Shown here one piece after another: positions 53,772-62,145 of a stretch of DNA of 64,000 nt. Below the pieces are notes generated by a model, which ran no database searches, was not told the DNA's origin, and saw only the letters and a list, made by a program, of their open reading frames with translations. Within the stretch, counting starts at the first letter, position 1. Every line of letters starts with the position of its first letter. Origin of the DNA: Syntrophaceae bacterium UBA6087 (GTDB lineage Bacteria; Desulfobacterota; Desulfomonilia; UBA1062); NCBI GenBank assembly GCA_002448235.1, contig DIXF01000002.1:1-64000 (forward strand). Direction: 5' to 3'. The translations under genes and the position numbers were made by a program.

Positions 53772-54230
53772 AGTGCTCTTCCTTATCAAGTCTTTTCGGC
53801 GCCCGTAAATCCGCCCGCGTTACCCAAAAGTCCGGGTCCGTTTTCCAGAACCTGTAGGCTCATGTGCCATTAATCAGAAATCAATGGTCCGGCGCCTTTT
53901 GTCAAGCCTAAAGAGATGCCGGAGCGGGCATCCCATTGAGGAGAACGCTCCTCGGAGCTATTATGAATGATATCGCGTCCAAAGGATTGGACAGGCGCTT
54001 GAGAACTGCATGCACGAAGTTTTCAATCTAAAAGGATGTCTCTTTGCTTTTACCAATGCCTGAAACGCACGCCCTGTGGTGCTGATCTTTTCGGCATGTA
54101 TCTGCAGGGGGGATATCCGTGACCGATACGGGAAATGCTTCATGGGCACAGTACGAAAGCCTTTCCTTTTGTCTTTCCGAAGGCTTTCCCCCCGTGCCTC
54201 GCTTCAAATCAAAGAGAAAGGAGAACGAAG
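53772..54230. other. Divergent intergenic region with two tandem hairpins
   Basis: No gene with a good start is seen in 459 bases. GATGCC-GGAGCG-GGCATC (53915-53932) and GAGGAG-AACG-CTCCTC (53938-53953) are two perfect 6-bp hairpins only five bases apart, without a T-run. They could be a leader or small-RNA structure. Confidence 0.45.
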
Positions 54231-54692
54231 ATGAATCAGGTAAGATTGATGATCATCGCCCTGAGCGCTTTGGCCGCTGCATTGTTTATCATAATCCCGG
54301 TAGCCGTTGCACGGCGCTTATCCGGCAACAGGGCTGCTAAAAGGGTAAAATACCATACGGCAAAGGCCCTTGAAGCGATCAAGGATTATACTTCCGATCA
54401 GCGGGATGAGGCCATCGGACAGGCAAAGGCCACGATGAACGACCTGGATGACCGCATCGAAACTTTGCAGCAGACCCTGTTCAGTAACTGGGACCAGATG
54501 GATCAGACAGCCAGGGAAAAGACAAGAAGCTCTCTCTATGAGCTCACAAAAAAGCGGAACCAGGTCGCCGAATGGTATGGAGCAATGGTGCACAGCTCTG
54601 CAGAAGCGTGGAACGATGTAAAAGAAGGATTTATGGACAGCTTCAACACATTAAGCGCCTCCTTCCACCAGGCCCAGAGCGAATTCACCTGA
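54231..54692 (+). CDS. Membrane-anchored coiled-coil protein, sll1863-like
   Basis: A 153-aa protein. An N-terminal helix (VRLMIIALSALAAALFIIIPVAVA) is a single membrane anchor or uncleaved signal. The rest is amphipathic helix with regular heptads (DERIxxL-type: TMNDLDDRIETLQQTLFSNW, REKTRSSLYELTKKRNQVAEWY) ending SSAEAWNDVKEGFMDSFNTLSASFHQA, which resembles sll1863-type stress proteins with the AW..K.G...A pattern. AAGGAGAACGAAG precedes the ATG. A strong hairpin follows. Function unknown; a stress or envelope role is a guess from the resemblance. Confidence 0.7.
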   Translation: MNQVRLMIIALSALAAALFIIIPVAVARRLSGNRAAKRVKYHTAKALEAIKDYTSDQRDEAIGQAKATMNDLDDRIETLQQTLFSNWDQMDQTAREKTRSSLYELTKKRNQVAEWYGAMVHSSAEAWNDVKEGFMDSFNTLSASFHQAQSEFT

Positions 54693-55160
54693 TATACGAA
54701 TTCATTGCACGATAAAGAATAATTCTTCCGAACAAAGGCTTATTACGAGCACGCCTCTTTCTCGGCGGCCTCGTAATAAGCCGCAGCTTCCCCCTCTACA
54801 TCCGCCTTCCGTTTGCCGTCACGAAGGCAAACCCGAAGATCGTTATTTCTTTTCTCATGAGGCCCGCACGCCTGAAAAAATATGGAGCGGCTTAAAAAGC
54901 TCGGGATCTGATATTCGAAAAAGATTTTATTGTATTGATAATAGATTTGTTCTATTTATAGATTCATTAATCGGTTTTCTTTTTTATGACGGGATGATTG
55001 TCAGCCCACCTTGTGTTTAACACCCACTTCCCTTTGAACCAATCTTTCCGTATGAGGTTTGCACCGTGCATAGCGATATAATGCTGTTCCGTATCATGAC
55101 CGAGGCCGAGAGAGCATCAGTTTAAGCGGGCATAACGGCGCTGGCGAAAAGGGGTGTATC
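54693..55160. other. Intergenic region upstream of the orphan PAS kinase
   Basis: No gene is seen in 468 bases. The left part holds a large hairpin (54737-54782). An AT-rich stretch has a possible promoter, TTGATA (54934-54939) with ATAGAT (54957-54962) at 17 bases, about 200 bases before the kinase start. Confidence 0.4.
54737..54782. repeat. Large perfect inverted repeat (13-bp arms)
   Basis: GGCTTATTACGAG and CTCGTAATAAGCC are exact 13-base arms around 20 bases that contain a nested CGCC/GGCG pairing. It lies 44 bp past the coiled-coil gene. There is no T-run, so it may stabilise or end a transcript in a Rho-dependent way, or be a protein-binding site. Confidence 0.75.
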
Positions 55161-56408
55161 ATGGCAGACGGCATTGAAGGGAAGGACAACAAAGACAATG
55201 AAGACGGAAGCGGGACCATACCCGAGTTCCGGGCCGCAATGCTCGATATTACCGGGCTCAAGACGACCGAAGGGATCCGTATCGGGACCGACCTGGCGGA
55301 GCGCGTCAAAGAGGAACAGGAACGGATACGCCTTGCCGCTGCCTTTGAGCAGTCGCCTGTAGCTCTTGCCATTGCTGACTCCGCAGGAACGATCCAGTTT
55401 GTAAACCCTGCCTTCGAGGCGTTTAATGATTGCACAAAGAACGAAGCACTGGGGAAAAACATCGGCGACGTCCTGACCGAAGGGCAGCATCAGGACTGGG
55501 TGAAGAAGGAGATCGGGGATGCGCTCGCTCAGGAGGAGAACTGGAAGCGCGTCCTGGAACGCAAAAACAGGGATGCAAAACGCGTCCTGGCAGTGACCAT
55601 AGCACCCTTCAGGGACCCTTGCGGAAATGTCGTAAATTACCTCATATTCGAAAAGGACATCACTCACGAGAGGGAGCTCGAACGCCGTCTCGCAGAAAAC
55701 GTGAGGATGGAGATCATCGGGACCTTTGCCGGAGGCATAATCCACGACCTGAACAATATCCTCAACCCTGTTATCATGAATGCGGAGACGCTCCTCGAAG
55801 AGCTGCCTCTCCAAAGCCCTGTCAGGCCCGAGGCAGAGATGATCCTCGAAGCGGGGATGCGGGGCAAAGACCTCGTCAGACAGATCCTCACCTTTACCAC
55901 CGGGAAAAAGGAAGAGCGCAGGCTCCTGAAAATATCGTCAGTCATGAAGGAGTCGCTCAAGCTCCTTAGGTCCATGCTTCCGCCTACCATCGAGATCCGC
56001 TCCGAGATACCCGATGAGACGGGCCCGGTTATGGCAGAGCCCACGCAGATGCGGCAGGTCATGATGAACCTCGTCAGTAATGCAGCTCATGCCATCGGAG
56101 ACCGGGTGGGAGTGATCGAAGTGAAGATGGACAGTATCGCCGTGGACAACGGTGCCGGGGGTGACTATCCCGGCATCAGGCCGGGCAGATACACGAGGCT
56201 CGTGGTGAAAGACACGGGCCAGGGAATATCCAAAGGCGACCTGGACCGCATCTTCGAGCCTTTCTTTACCACCAAAAAACCGGGAGAAGGCACCGGCCTC
56301 GGGCTTTCCGTTGCCCGCAGGATCATCAAAGGGCACGGAGGCGTCATCACTGCTTCCAGCCGGCCGGGAAAGGGAAGCACCTTCCAGGTCCTCCTGCCTG
56401 AATCATAA
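55161..56408 (+). CDS. PAS-domain sensor histidine kinase
   Basis: A 415-aa soluble kinase. PAS domain at ~55-175 (AAFEQSPVALAIADSAGTIQFVNPAFEAF), then HisKA with phosphoacceptor H195 in TFAGGIIHDLNNILNPVIMNAE, and HATPase (~290-412; VKDTGQGISKGDLDRIFEPFFTTKKPGEGTGLGLSVARRI). No receiver or regulator is attached or adjacent. The H-box HDLNNIL is the same subtype as the hybrid kinase encoded convergently downstream of the kaiB genes, so the two may share a receiver. Start has AAAGGGGTGTATC upstream. Confidence 0.88.
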   Translation: MADGIEGKDNKDNEDGSGTIPEFRAAMLDITGLKTTEGIRIGTDLAERVKEEQERIRLAAAFEQSPVALAIADSAGTIQFVNPAFEAFNDCTKNEALGKNIGDVLTEGQHQDWVKKEIGDALAQEENWKRVLERKNRDAKRVLAVTIAPFRDPCGNVVNYLIFEKDITHERELERRLAENVRMEIIGTFAGGIIHDLNNILNPVIMNAETLLEELPLQSPVRPEAEMILEAGMRGKDLVRQILTFTTGKKEERRLLKISSVMKESLKLLRSMLPPTIEIRSEIPDETGPVMAEPTQMRQVMMNLVSNAAHAIGDRVGVIEVKMDSIAVDNGAGGDYPGIRPGRYTRLVVKDTGQGISKGDLDRIFEPFFTTKKPGEGTGLGLSVARRIIKGHGGVITASSRPGKGSTFQVLLPES

Positions 56409-56503
56409 AGACGGCGACCCGGCCATTCCTGATAAGTCTTCTTCACTGTAATGAAATCCGAGATGCATTCTGTGGTGGTACAGTCTGGAGTGATACGTAT
56501 GAT

Positions 56504-56600
56504 TTGGTCCTGGAGGTGACGCCTTTGGGCGTTGGACGCCTAGGCGAACAGGCCCATGAGTTGCTGACTCTTTCGTGCTTAAGGGGAGGGGGGCCTGTTC
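56504..56600. repeat. Nested inverted repeats between convergent kinase genes
   Basis: GAACAGGCCC (56546-56555) and GGGCCTGTTC (56591-56600) are exact 10-base inverted repeats, 35 bases apart, containing a smaller GAGT/ACTC hairpin. Just to the left lies GGCGT-TGG-ACGCC. The right arm includes the stop codon of the hybrid kinase gene. No T-run follows on either strand. Confidence 0.6.
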
Positions 56601-58983
56601 AGCTTTTCAGTGCGCGGTTGATCGCTTCGTCCAGGTCTTTCGTTGTTGCGGGTTTCATCAGCAGCTCTTTGATACCCATCTTTTTTGCTTCCTGCTCCGA
56701 GATAACCTCGCTGAAGCCCGTGCACAGGATGACCGGCATGTCTGGGCGGATGCGCATCGCTTCTTCGGAGAGCTCCACGCCGGTGAGGCGAGGCATGGTC
56801 TGGTCGGTGATAATGAGATCGAACCCCTGGGGGTTGTTGCGGAAGAGATCCAGGGCCGTCTCGGAGTCTTTTTCAGCGGCTACGGTGTATCCCATTCGCT
56901 CCAGTGCCCGCTGAACGCTGTTGAGAACAATACCCTCGTCGTCTACCAGGAGGATCTGTTTTTTTCCGTGATCCTTCTTCTCGCCCCCTGCAATCTCTTC
57001 CTTCTGCTGATACCCCTTGTCGAGAAGCGGCAGATAGATGACGAACCGTGATCCCTTGCCCGGTTTGCTTTCTACCGTGACGGCGCCGCGATGGCTTTTG
57101 ACGATCCCGTGAACGACTGCGAGCCCCATACCGCTTCCCTTGTTGACGTCCTTTGTGGTGTAGAAGGGCTCGAATATATGATCGAGGACTTCATGACTCA
57201 TGCCTCTGCCCGTATCGCAGACCGTAAGCTGCAGGTACCGGCCGGGCTTTACGTCCGAATAGGTGTGCTCCGGATCCAGGACGGTATCGGACAGCTCGAT
57301 CCCTATCGTGCCGCTTTGGGACGTAAGCGCGTCGGAGGCGTTACTGCCCAGGTTCATGATCATCTGATGAATCTGGGGCGGGTCACCCATGATCATGTCG
57401 TCGGAGGCGGTAAACTTCTGCTTGATCTCGATCGTGCTGGGCAGCGATGCCCGAAGGAATTTGAGAGATTCCTTTATCAGCGGCCCGACCCTGATGGGCT
57501 TGAGCTTCTGCTCGCTCCTTCTGCTGAACGCGAGGATCTGCCGTACCAGATCCCTCTGCCGGTACGCCGCCGTGAGTATCTGCCGTAAGGGCTGGTGCGT
57601 AGTCGTACCGGGGCCTTCCTCGTCCAGAAGCATCTCCGTATTGATGATGATGGGATAGAGGATATTGTTCAGGTCGTGGGCTATTCCGCCGGCAAGCCTT
57701 CCGAGGGCTTCCATCTTCTGCATCTGGCGTATCTGCTGCTCCATTTTGATCTCGTTGGTAACATCGTGTTCGATGACGACGTAGTTCAGGGCCTGACCCT
57801 GTTCACTCTGCACAACGGATACGGTCGCCTCGATCTCGTACTTCGTACCGTCCTTTCTCTTGCCGGGAATATGTCCTTTCCAGATACCCTCCTCGCCGAT
57901 CGCGCTATAAACCTGCCGGGAAATTTCTTTGTCCGGCTGCAGGAGATCCAGGGCCGTGCCGATCATTTCGCCGCGGGGATACCCGCTGATCCTCTCGCTT
58001 GCAGAGTTCGCATATTCGATAATTCCTTTGGCATTGACTACGATGATTCCGTCGCCGGCCTGGCCGACCGCTTTTTCGAGCATGTGCCGTTCTTTTTCCA
58101 GCAGCTTGCTGTCCGTCCTGTCGATCAGGGTCATAATCACCCCCTGAACAACGCCGTCAGACCCTTTCACAGGCTGGAGGTTCCAATCCGCATACATCTC
58201 TCTGCCGTTGCCGGATAAGCAGGTGAAGGTTTTGTCCACGGCACTGAGGGACTGCCCTCTTTCCGTGACTTGACGGAAGATGTCCAGTTCGTCTGGCCGC
58301 GGGTACACGTCGAAAAAGTTTTTGCCGCTGAAATAATCAAGGGGCTTTCCGCAGAGATCGGCAAAAGAACGGTTCACCCGGACAAAATTGAGGTCGGCAT
58401 CGAGATATGCAATGAGGATGTGGGTATTGCTGAAAACCCTTTCAAGGAGGGCGTTGGTCTTTTCCAGCTCATCCCTGCTTTTCTTTTCGGAGGTGACATC
58501 GGTTACCACGCCGCAGAATACGGTGGACTGGTCCATCTCGAGCGGCGTGAACGAGACGTACGAATACATCTGCCCGCCGTCCGGTTTCTCGAAGACGACT
58601 TCCTTTCTTCTGGATATTCTGCCCCCGGCCGCCAACATCTCCTCGATAAACTTGCGGGACTCGGGCTGCATATAATCGTACAGCACGGATCCCATAAGCT
58701 TTGAAAGAGGAACACCCAGCATGCGTGCAAGCTGCTTATTGCTATAGAGGACTACGCCTTCTTCGCTGATGGTTACCGTCCCTTCGCACATCTCTTCGAT
58801 AATGATGCGGTAGGGGCGGTCTGCTTCTTTCAGGGTAAAGATCTGTTCGCCTGAAGGACCTGAAACCACAAGGGCATCAACCTCGCCGCTCCGGATAGCG
58901 TCCAGGTTTGCCTGCGCTTCCTGCAACTGATCCCGTAAGGCTTCTACTTCGCTGATTAACTCTTCCTTTGTCCTGTCTTTCAT
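56599..58983 (-). CDS. Hybrid sensor histidine kinase (PAS3-HisKA-HATPase-REC) of the kai operon
   Basis: A 794-aa soluble hybrid kinase. A short N-terminal coiled coil leads to three PAS domains (~55-165, ~175-290, ~295-410), HisKA with phosphoacceptor H436 (RLAGGIAHDLNNILYPIIINTE), a HATPase (~545-655; VCDTGRGMSHEVLDHIFEPFYTT) and a C-terminal receiver (~675-794) with D727 (LIITDQTMPRLTG) and K in LLMKPATTKD. It lies 58 bp after the second kaiB in the same direction and is likely co-transcribed, which suggests it reads the KaiB/KaiC state, as SasA does in cyanobacteria, but without a KaiB-like sensor domain. Ribosome site weak. Confidence 0.88.
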   Translation of the reverse strand: MKDRTKEELISEVEALRDQLQEAQANLDAIRSGEVDALVVSGPSGEQIFTLKEADRPYRIIIEEMCEGTVTISEEGVVLYSNKQLARMLGVPLSKLMGSVLYDYMQPESRKFIEEMLAAGGRISRRKEVVFEKPDGGQMYSYVSFTPLEMDQSTVFCGVVTDVTSEKKSRDELEKTNALLERVFSNTHILIAYLDADLNFVRVNRSFADLCGKPLDYFSGKNFFDVYPRPDELDIFRQVTERGQSLSAVDKTFTCLSGNGREMYADWNLQPVKGSDGVVQGVIMTLIDRTDSKLLEKERHMLEKAVGQAGDGIIVVNAKGIIEYANSASERISGYPRGEMIGTALDLLQPDKEISRQVYSAIGEEGIWKGHIPGKRKDGTKYEIEATVSVVQSEQGQALNYVVIEHDVTNEIKMEQQIRQMQKMEALGRLAGGIAHDLNNILYPIIINTEMLLDEEGPGTTTHQPLRQILTAAYRQRDLVRQILAFSRRSEQKLKPIRVGPLIKESLKFLRASLPSTIEIKQKFTASDDMIMGDPPQIHQMIMNLGSNASDALTSQSGTIGIELSDTVLDPEHTYSDVKPGRYLQLTVCDTGRGMSHEVLDHIFEPFYTTKDVNKGSGMGLAVVHGIVKSHRGAVTVESKPGKGSRFVIYLPLLDKGYQQKEEIAGGEKKDHGKKQILLVDDEGIVLNSVQRALERMGYTVAAEKDSETALDLFRNNPQGFDLIITDQTMPRLTGVELSEEAMRIRPDMPVILCTGFSEVISEQEAKKMGIKELLMKPATTKDLDEAINRALKS

Positions 58984-59041
58984 TATTCCGTTCTCATGTT
59001 GCGCCGGTCTCTGCCATCATATCGACCTTCCCGCCAGGGGG

Positions 59042-59383
59042 TCAGCTCTTGGGCACGATGTTCAAGCCCAGGAGGACCTGTTCCATATCCGAGAGGTCGC
59101 CGATAAACTTCTTCAGCGGAGGAGGAAGCTTTTTGACGAGCGTCGGGGCGGCGAGGATATCCTCTTCCACGGCCGAACCCGGCTGCTGATACACGTCAAT
59201 GACCTCCAGCTCGTACCTTCCCTTGAGGTGCTCTTCGCAGATCTTCTTAATATTCTTAATAGCCCGCTGCGACCTGGGTGTCGACCCGGTGACATACAGT
59301 CGCAACACGTACTTCGCGTCCGAAGGGCCCTTCAGGGCTTTCTCGAATGCATCTGCCGCAGTTTCTTTCCGATCCTTCTTCAC
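59042..59383 (-). CDS. kaiB: KaiB-like protein, copy 1
   Basis: A 113-aa thioredoxin-like KaiB homologue that would bind the KaiC CI ring. Core: YVLRLYVTGSTPRSQRAIKNIKKICEEHL, YELEVIDVYQQPGSAVEEDILAAPTLVKKLPPPLKKFIGDLSDMEQVLLGL. Compared with ~100-aa cyanobacterial KaiB it has an extra charged N-terminal ~20 residues. GTG start at 59383 with CGGGAGAGAGCT upstream. Second kaiB of the operon, 45 bp after the first and 58 bp before the hybrid kinase. Whether it switches fold cannot be read from sequence. Confidence 0.92.
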   Translation of the reverse strand: MKKDRKETAADAFEKALKGPSDAKYVLRLYVTGSTPRSQRAIKNIKKICEEHLKGRYELEVIDVYQQPGSAVEEDILAAPTLVKKLPPPLKKFIGDLSDMEQVLLGLNIVPKS

Positions 59384-59428
59384 AGCTCTCTCCCGCTCTT
59401 CCCTAAGCGAACAATTCCTTCTTCATGC

Positions 59429-59734
59429 TTATACCGGTCGCAAATCGAGGCCGACCATGACCCTCTCCGTATTGGAAAGGTCTCCGATTATCTTTTTTAT
59501 GGGCTCAGGAAGCTTCCGCACGAGGGTAGGGATGGCAAGGATCTGGTCTCCTTTGGCAAGCTGAGGATTCTCCAGCAGATCGACCACCTCGATGCGGTAC
59601 TTCCCCGCCAGGTGCTCTTCACACAGCTTTTTGAGGTTCGCGAAAGCAGCAACCGATTTCTGGGTCTGGCCGGCTACATAAAGCCTCAGCTCCCATACTT
59701 CGTCGTTATTATCCGTGTCCATACCGTCTCCCAT
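59429..59734 (-). CDS. kaiB: KaiB-like protein, copy 2
   Basis: A 101-aa KaiB homologue with WELRLYVAGQTQKSVAAFANLKKLCEEHLAGKYRIEVVDLLENPQLAKGDQILAIPTLVRKLPEPIKKIIGDLSNTERVMVGLDLRP. It is closer to canonical KaiB in length and in the VVDLLENPQLAKGDQILAIPTLVRKLP stretch than copy 1. Start at 59734 with GGAG eight bases upstream. It follows kaiC by 107 bp. Two clearly diverged kaiB copies in one operon suggest different binding affinities or roles. Confidence 0.94.
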   Translation of the reverse strand: MGDGMDTDNNDEVWELRLYVAGQTQKSVAAFANLKKLCEEHLAGKYRIEVVDLLENPQLAKGDQILAIPTLVRKLPEPIKKIIGDLSNTERVMVGLDLRPV

Positions 59735-59841
59735 ATACGCAACTCCTTATTTACTGGAAAGAATGAATCTTCATCATTGCGCCCCTGCTTACTTCTTACC
59801 ACAACGGCCTCCTGTGCCGCTCTGAATAGGATCTTCCTCCT

Positions 59842-61560
59842 TCATCCTTCGCCCTGCTCATCGGCCTTCCGGCTCACCGCCATTTCTTTTTTGTGCTGGG
59901 CAATGGCCTTTAAGGCGATGTTCTTTTTGTCGATCTCGTTTGCGAGACTGTTCTTTTCGTACTCGAATTCCTTCCCAACCTGCGCAAGCTGTGCCTCCAT
60001 TATGCTGCGCCGCTTTTCCAGATTGATTTCAAGCCTCTCTATCTCCTTGCGCAAGGCCTCCTCCCGGTCCCTTTCCTTTGCCTCCTGCGCCAGCCTGACG
60101 GATCCGGTAAGCACACCCTCGGGCCCGACGTATACATCGAGGATATCAATCCCATTATCGGTGAACACATATTCCCGGATCTGGTTCGAATGCGCCATGC
60201 CGCGCGACTTCAGGATATACATGCCGCGGTTGCGCTCCCCCCCTGCCTCGATGGTCTTCAGAAGCAGCCAGGTGTCGGCCAGGGAAGAAATTCCCACATC
60301 GGTCATCTCTTCGTCTCTCTTGCCGGAAGTAAGAGACGTGAGCAGGGTGGTAACACCGCTCCCCTTGAGGTAGTCGATCAAACGCTGGATCATGGACCGG
60401 ACCTCTTTGAACGACCCGACGTCGGGGAGGTTGCTGAAAGGGTCGATCACCACGACCGACGGATTGATTTTTTCGACTATGTGGATCATTTTCATGAGAT
60501 GATGCTCCAGCCCGAACGCCGTCGGCCTCTCGGCGAAGAACTCGAGGAGCCCGGAATCTTTCCACCGCACCAGGTTTACACCGATGGAAGCCATGTTCCG
60601 CATGATCTGGTCCGGGGACTCTTCGAAGGCAAAAAAGGCGGCTTTTTCCCCACGCCGGCACGCAGCGTCTACGAATGTCGCCGCCATGCTCGACTTGCCG
60701 GTGCCCGCGGTTCCGGTGATGAGAACCAGGCTGCCTTTATAGTACCCCAGGCCGCTGAGCATGGCGTCCAGCCGGGGGATGCCGGAAGAGATCCTTTCTT
60801 TGCCGACGCTATACGCCAGGCCGATTGAGGTGATGGGAAGCACGATAAAACCGTTGTCGCCTATCAGGAAGGGATACTCGTTCGTCCCGTGCTCCGAACC
60901 GCGGTATTTGACGATGCGCAGCCGCCTTGTCGAAACCTCTTCGGTCACCCGGTGATCGAGCAGGATGACGCAGTCGGATACATATTCTTCAAGGCCTTCC
61001 CGTGTAAGGGAGTCTTTCCCTCGCTCTCCGGTGATAATCGTGGTCATCCCTCTGTCTTTGAGCCAGCGGAACAGCCTGCGGAGCTCTGCCCTCAAGATAG
61101 CCGTATTGGGAAGGCCTGCAAAGAGCGACTCGATCGTATCGAGCGCCACCCGTTTCGCACCCACGGAATCGATGGCGTACTTCAGGCGGATAAACAATCC
61201 CTCGAGGTCATACTCTCCGGTCTCTTCTATCTCGGAGCGCTCGACCCGGACAAAATCCATGAAAAGTAGATTGTCGCTGCAGAGCTTCGAGAGATCGAAG
61301 CCGAGCGATGCGCCGTTTGCAACCATTTCCTCGACATTCTCCTCAAAGGAGACGAATACACCCGGCTCTTTGAAAAGCTCTGCGCCCCGGACCAGGAATT
61401 CCAGGCCGAACATGGTCTTGCCGGTACCGGGGTTGCCGGTCACGAGCGTGGTCCTCCCCCTGGGCAATCCTCCGGACGTAATACTGTCAAGCCCCTGGAT
61501 GCCGGTGGGTACCTTTTCGACCTTTACTGCATGCAGCCCACTTTTTTGGCGGTTCTTCAT
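59842..61560 (-). CDS. kaiC: Circadian-clock-type ATPase KaiC
   Basis: A 572-aa double-domain KaiC. CI: P-loop GNPGTGKT (42-49), catalytic glutamates E73-E74 (SFEENVEEM). CII: P-loop GTAGTGKS (283-290), E313-E314 (AFEESPDQI). The phosphosite strand TDVGISSLADT gives T420, S425, S426, aligned with T426, S431, T432 of cyanobacterial KaiC, so the autokinase sites are kept with Ser for Thr at the second. A ~75-residue C-terminal coiled coil (490-562, basic and acidic heptads) replaces the short KaiA-binding tail. AAGGAAG lies seven bases before ATG 61560. First gene of kaiC-kaiB-kaiB-hybrid kinase; no kaiA. Confidence 0.95.
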   Translation of the reverse strand: MKNRQKSGLHAVKVEKVPTGIQGLDSITSGGLPRGRTTLVTGNPGTGKTMFGLEFLVRGAELFKEPGVFVSFEENVEEMVANGASLGFDLSKLCSDNLLFMDFVRVERSEIEETGEYDLEGLFIRLKYAIDSVGAKRVALDTIESLFAGLPNTAILRAELRRLFRWLKDRGMTTIITGERGKDSLTREGLEEYVSDCVILLDHRVTEEVSTRRLRIVKYRGSEHGTNEYPFLIGDNGFIVLPITSIGLAYSVGKERISSGIPRLDAMLSGLGYYKGSLVLITGTAGTGKSSMAATFVDAACRRGEKAAFFAFEESPDQIMRNMASIGVNLVRWKDSGLLEFFAERPTAFGLEHHLMKMIHIVEKINPSVVVIDPFSNLPDVGSFKEVRSMIQRLIDYLKGSGVTTLLTSLTSGKRDEEMTDVGISSLADTWLLLKTIEAGGERNRGMYILKSRGMAHSNQIREYVFTDNGIDILDVYVGPEGVLTGSVRLAQEAKERDREEALRKEIERLEINLEKRRSIMEAQLAQVGKEFEYEKNSLANEIDKKNIALKAIAQHKKEMAVSRKADEQGEG

Positions 61561-62145
61561 CTCAAGGCTTCCTTTCAACAGGACAGGTAAGATTGTTCAT
61601 AGGTGTAATACAATACATACTTATACCCTTTAATGCATAGCACAACCCCTCTTTAAATTGCAAACTGCAATATACGCGTATTATCTTCTTCATATGATCC
61701 TTACGCATCACCAGGAAAAGCATCCCGGTCTGAAATCCTTCCTGTGATTTCCAGCAACTTCGTCCTGCTTGAAAGAGAAGCTCCAGTGTCACTGCGGGCA
61801 GGCACTCGCAAGCTGCTATAACCGAATACGTACAATAAGGTTAGATGACGACGGAAACGTAAAGATGCACGGTGCCGTGAAAAATCGAAAAAGCGTTCCG
61901 TAAATTTCCTTCAAGGATCCTGATAATTTTTAGTCGGCTTCACATATTAGCCTGTACCGGGACATGAAAGCATGATATAATGTTTAAAGGCCTGGATATA
62001 CGGCATCTGCATATTCCGTGCTTGCCATAAGCGGTGAGGACGTTACCATGAGTTTTACCGGATGTACCTTTCGGAGCTTGTTTCTTTCGCGAAACCCGGC
62101 ACGCGGTTCATGATAAGAACCATACGCACCAGTGGGAGGATTGAG
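61561..62145. other. Divergent intergenic region between kaiC and the RsbR_N-like gene
   Basis: No convincing gene in 585 bases. About 100 bp before kaiC two adjacent dyads occur, TTGCA-AAC-TGCAA (61658-61670) and the palindrome ATACGCGTAT (61672-61681). On the plus strand TGATATAAT (61973-61981) is an extended -10 box lying ~165 bases before the RsbR_N-like start. A minus-strand promoter for kaiC could not be fixed with both boxes. Confidence 0.5.

Noticed and set aside
61562..61792. Small minus-strand gene (76 codons) directly before kaiC
   Set aside because: No ribosome site, and the frame crosses the palindromes upstream of kaiC.
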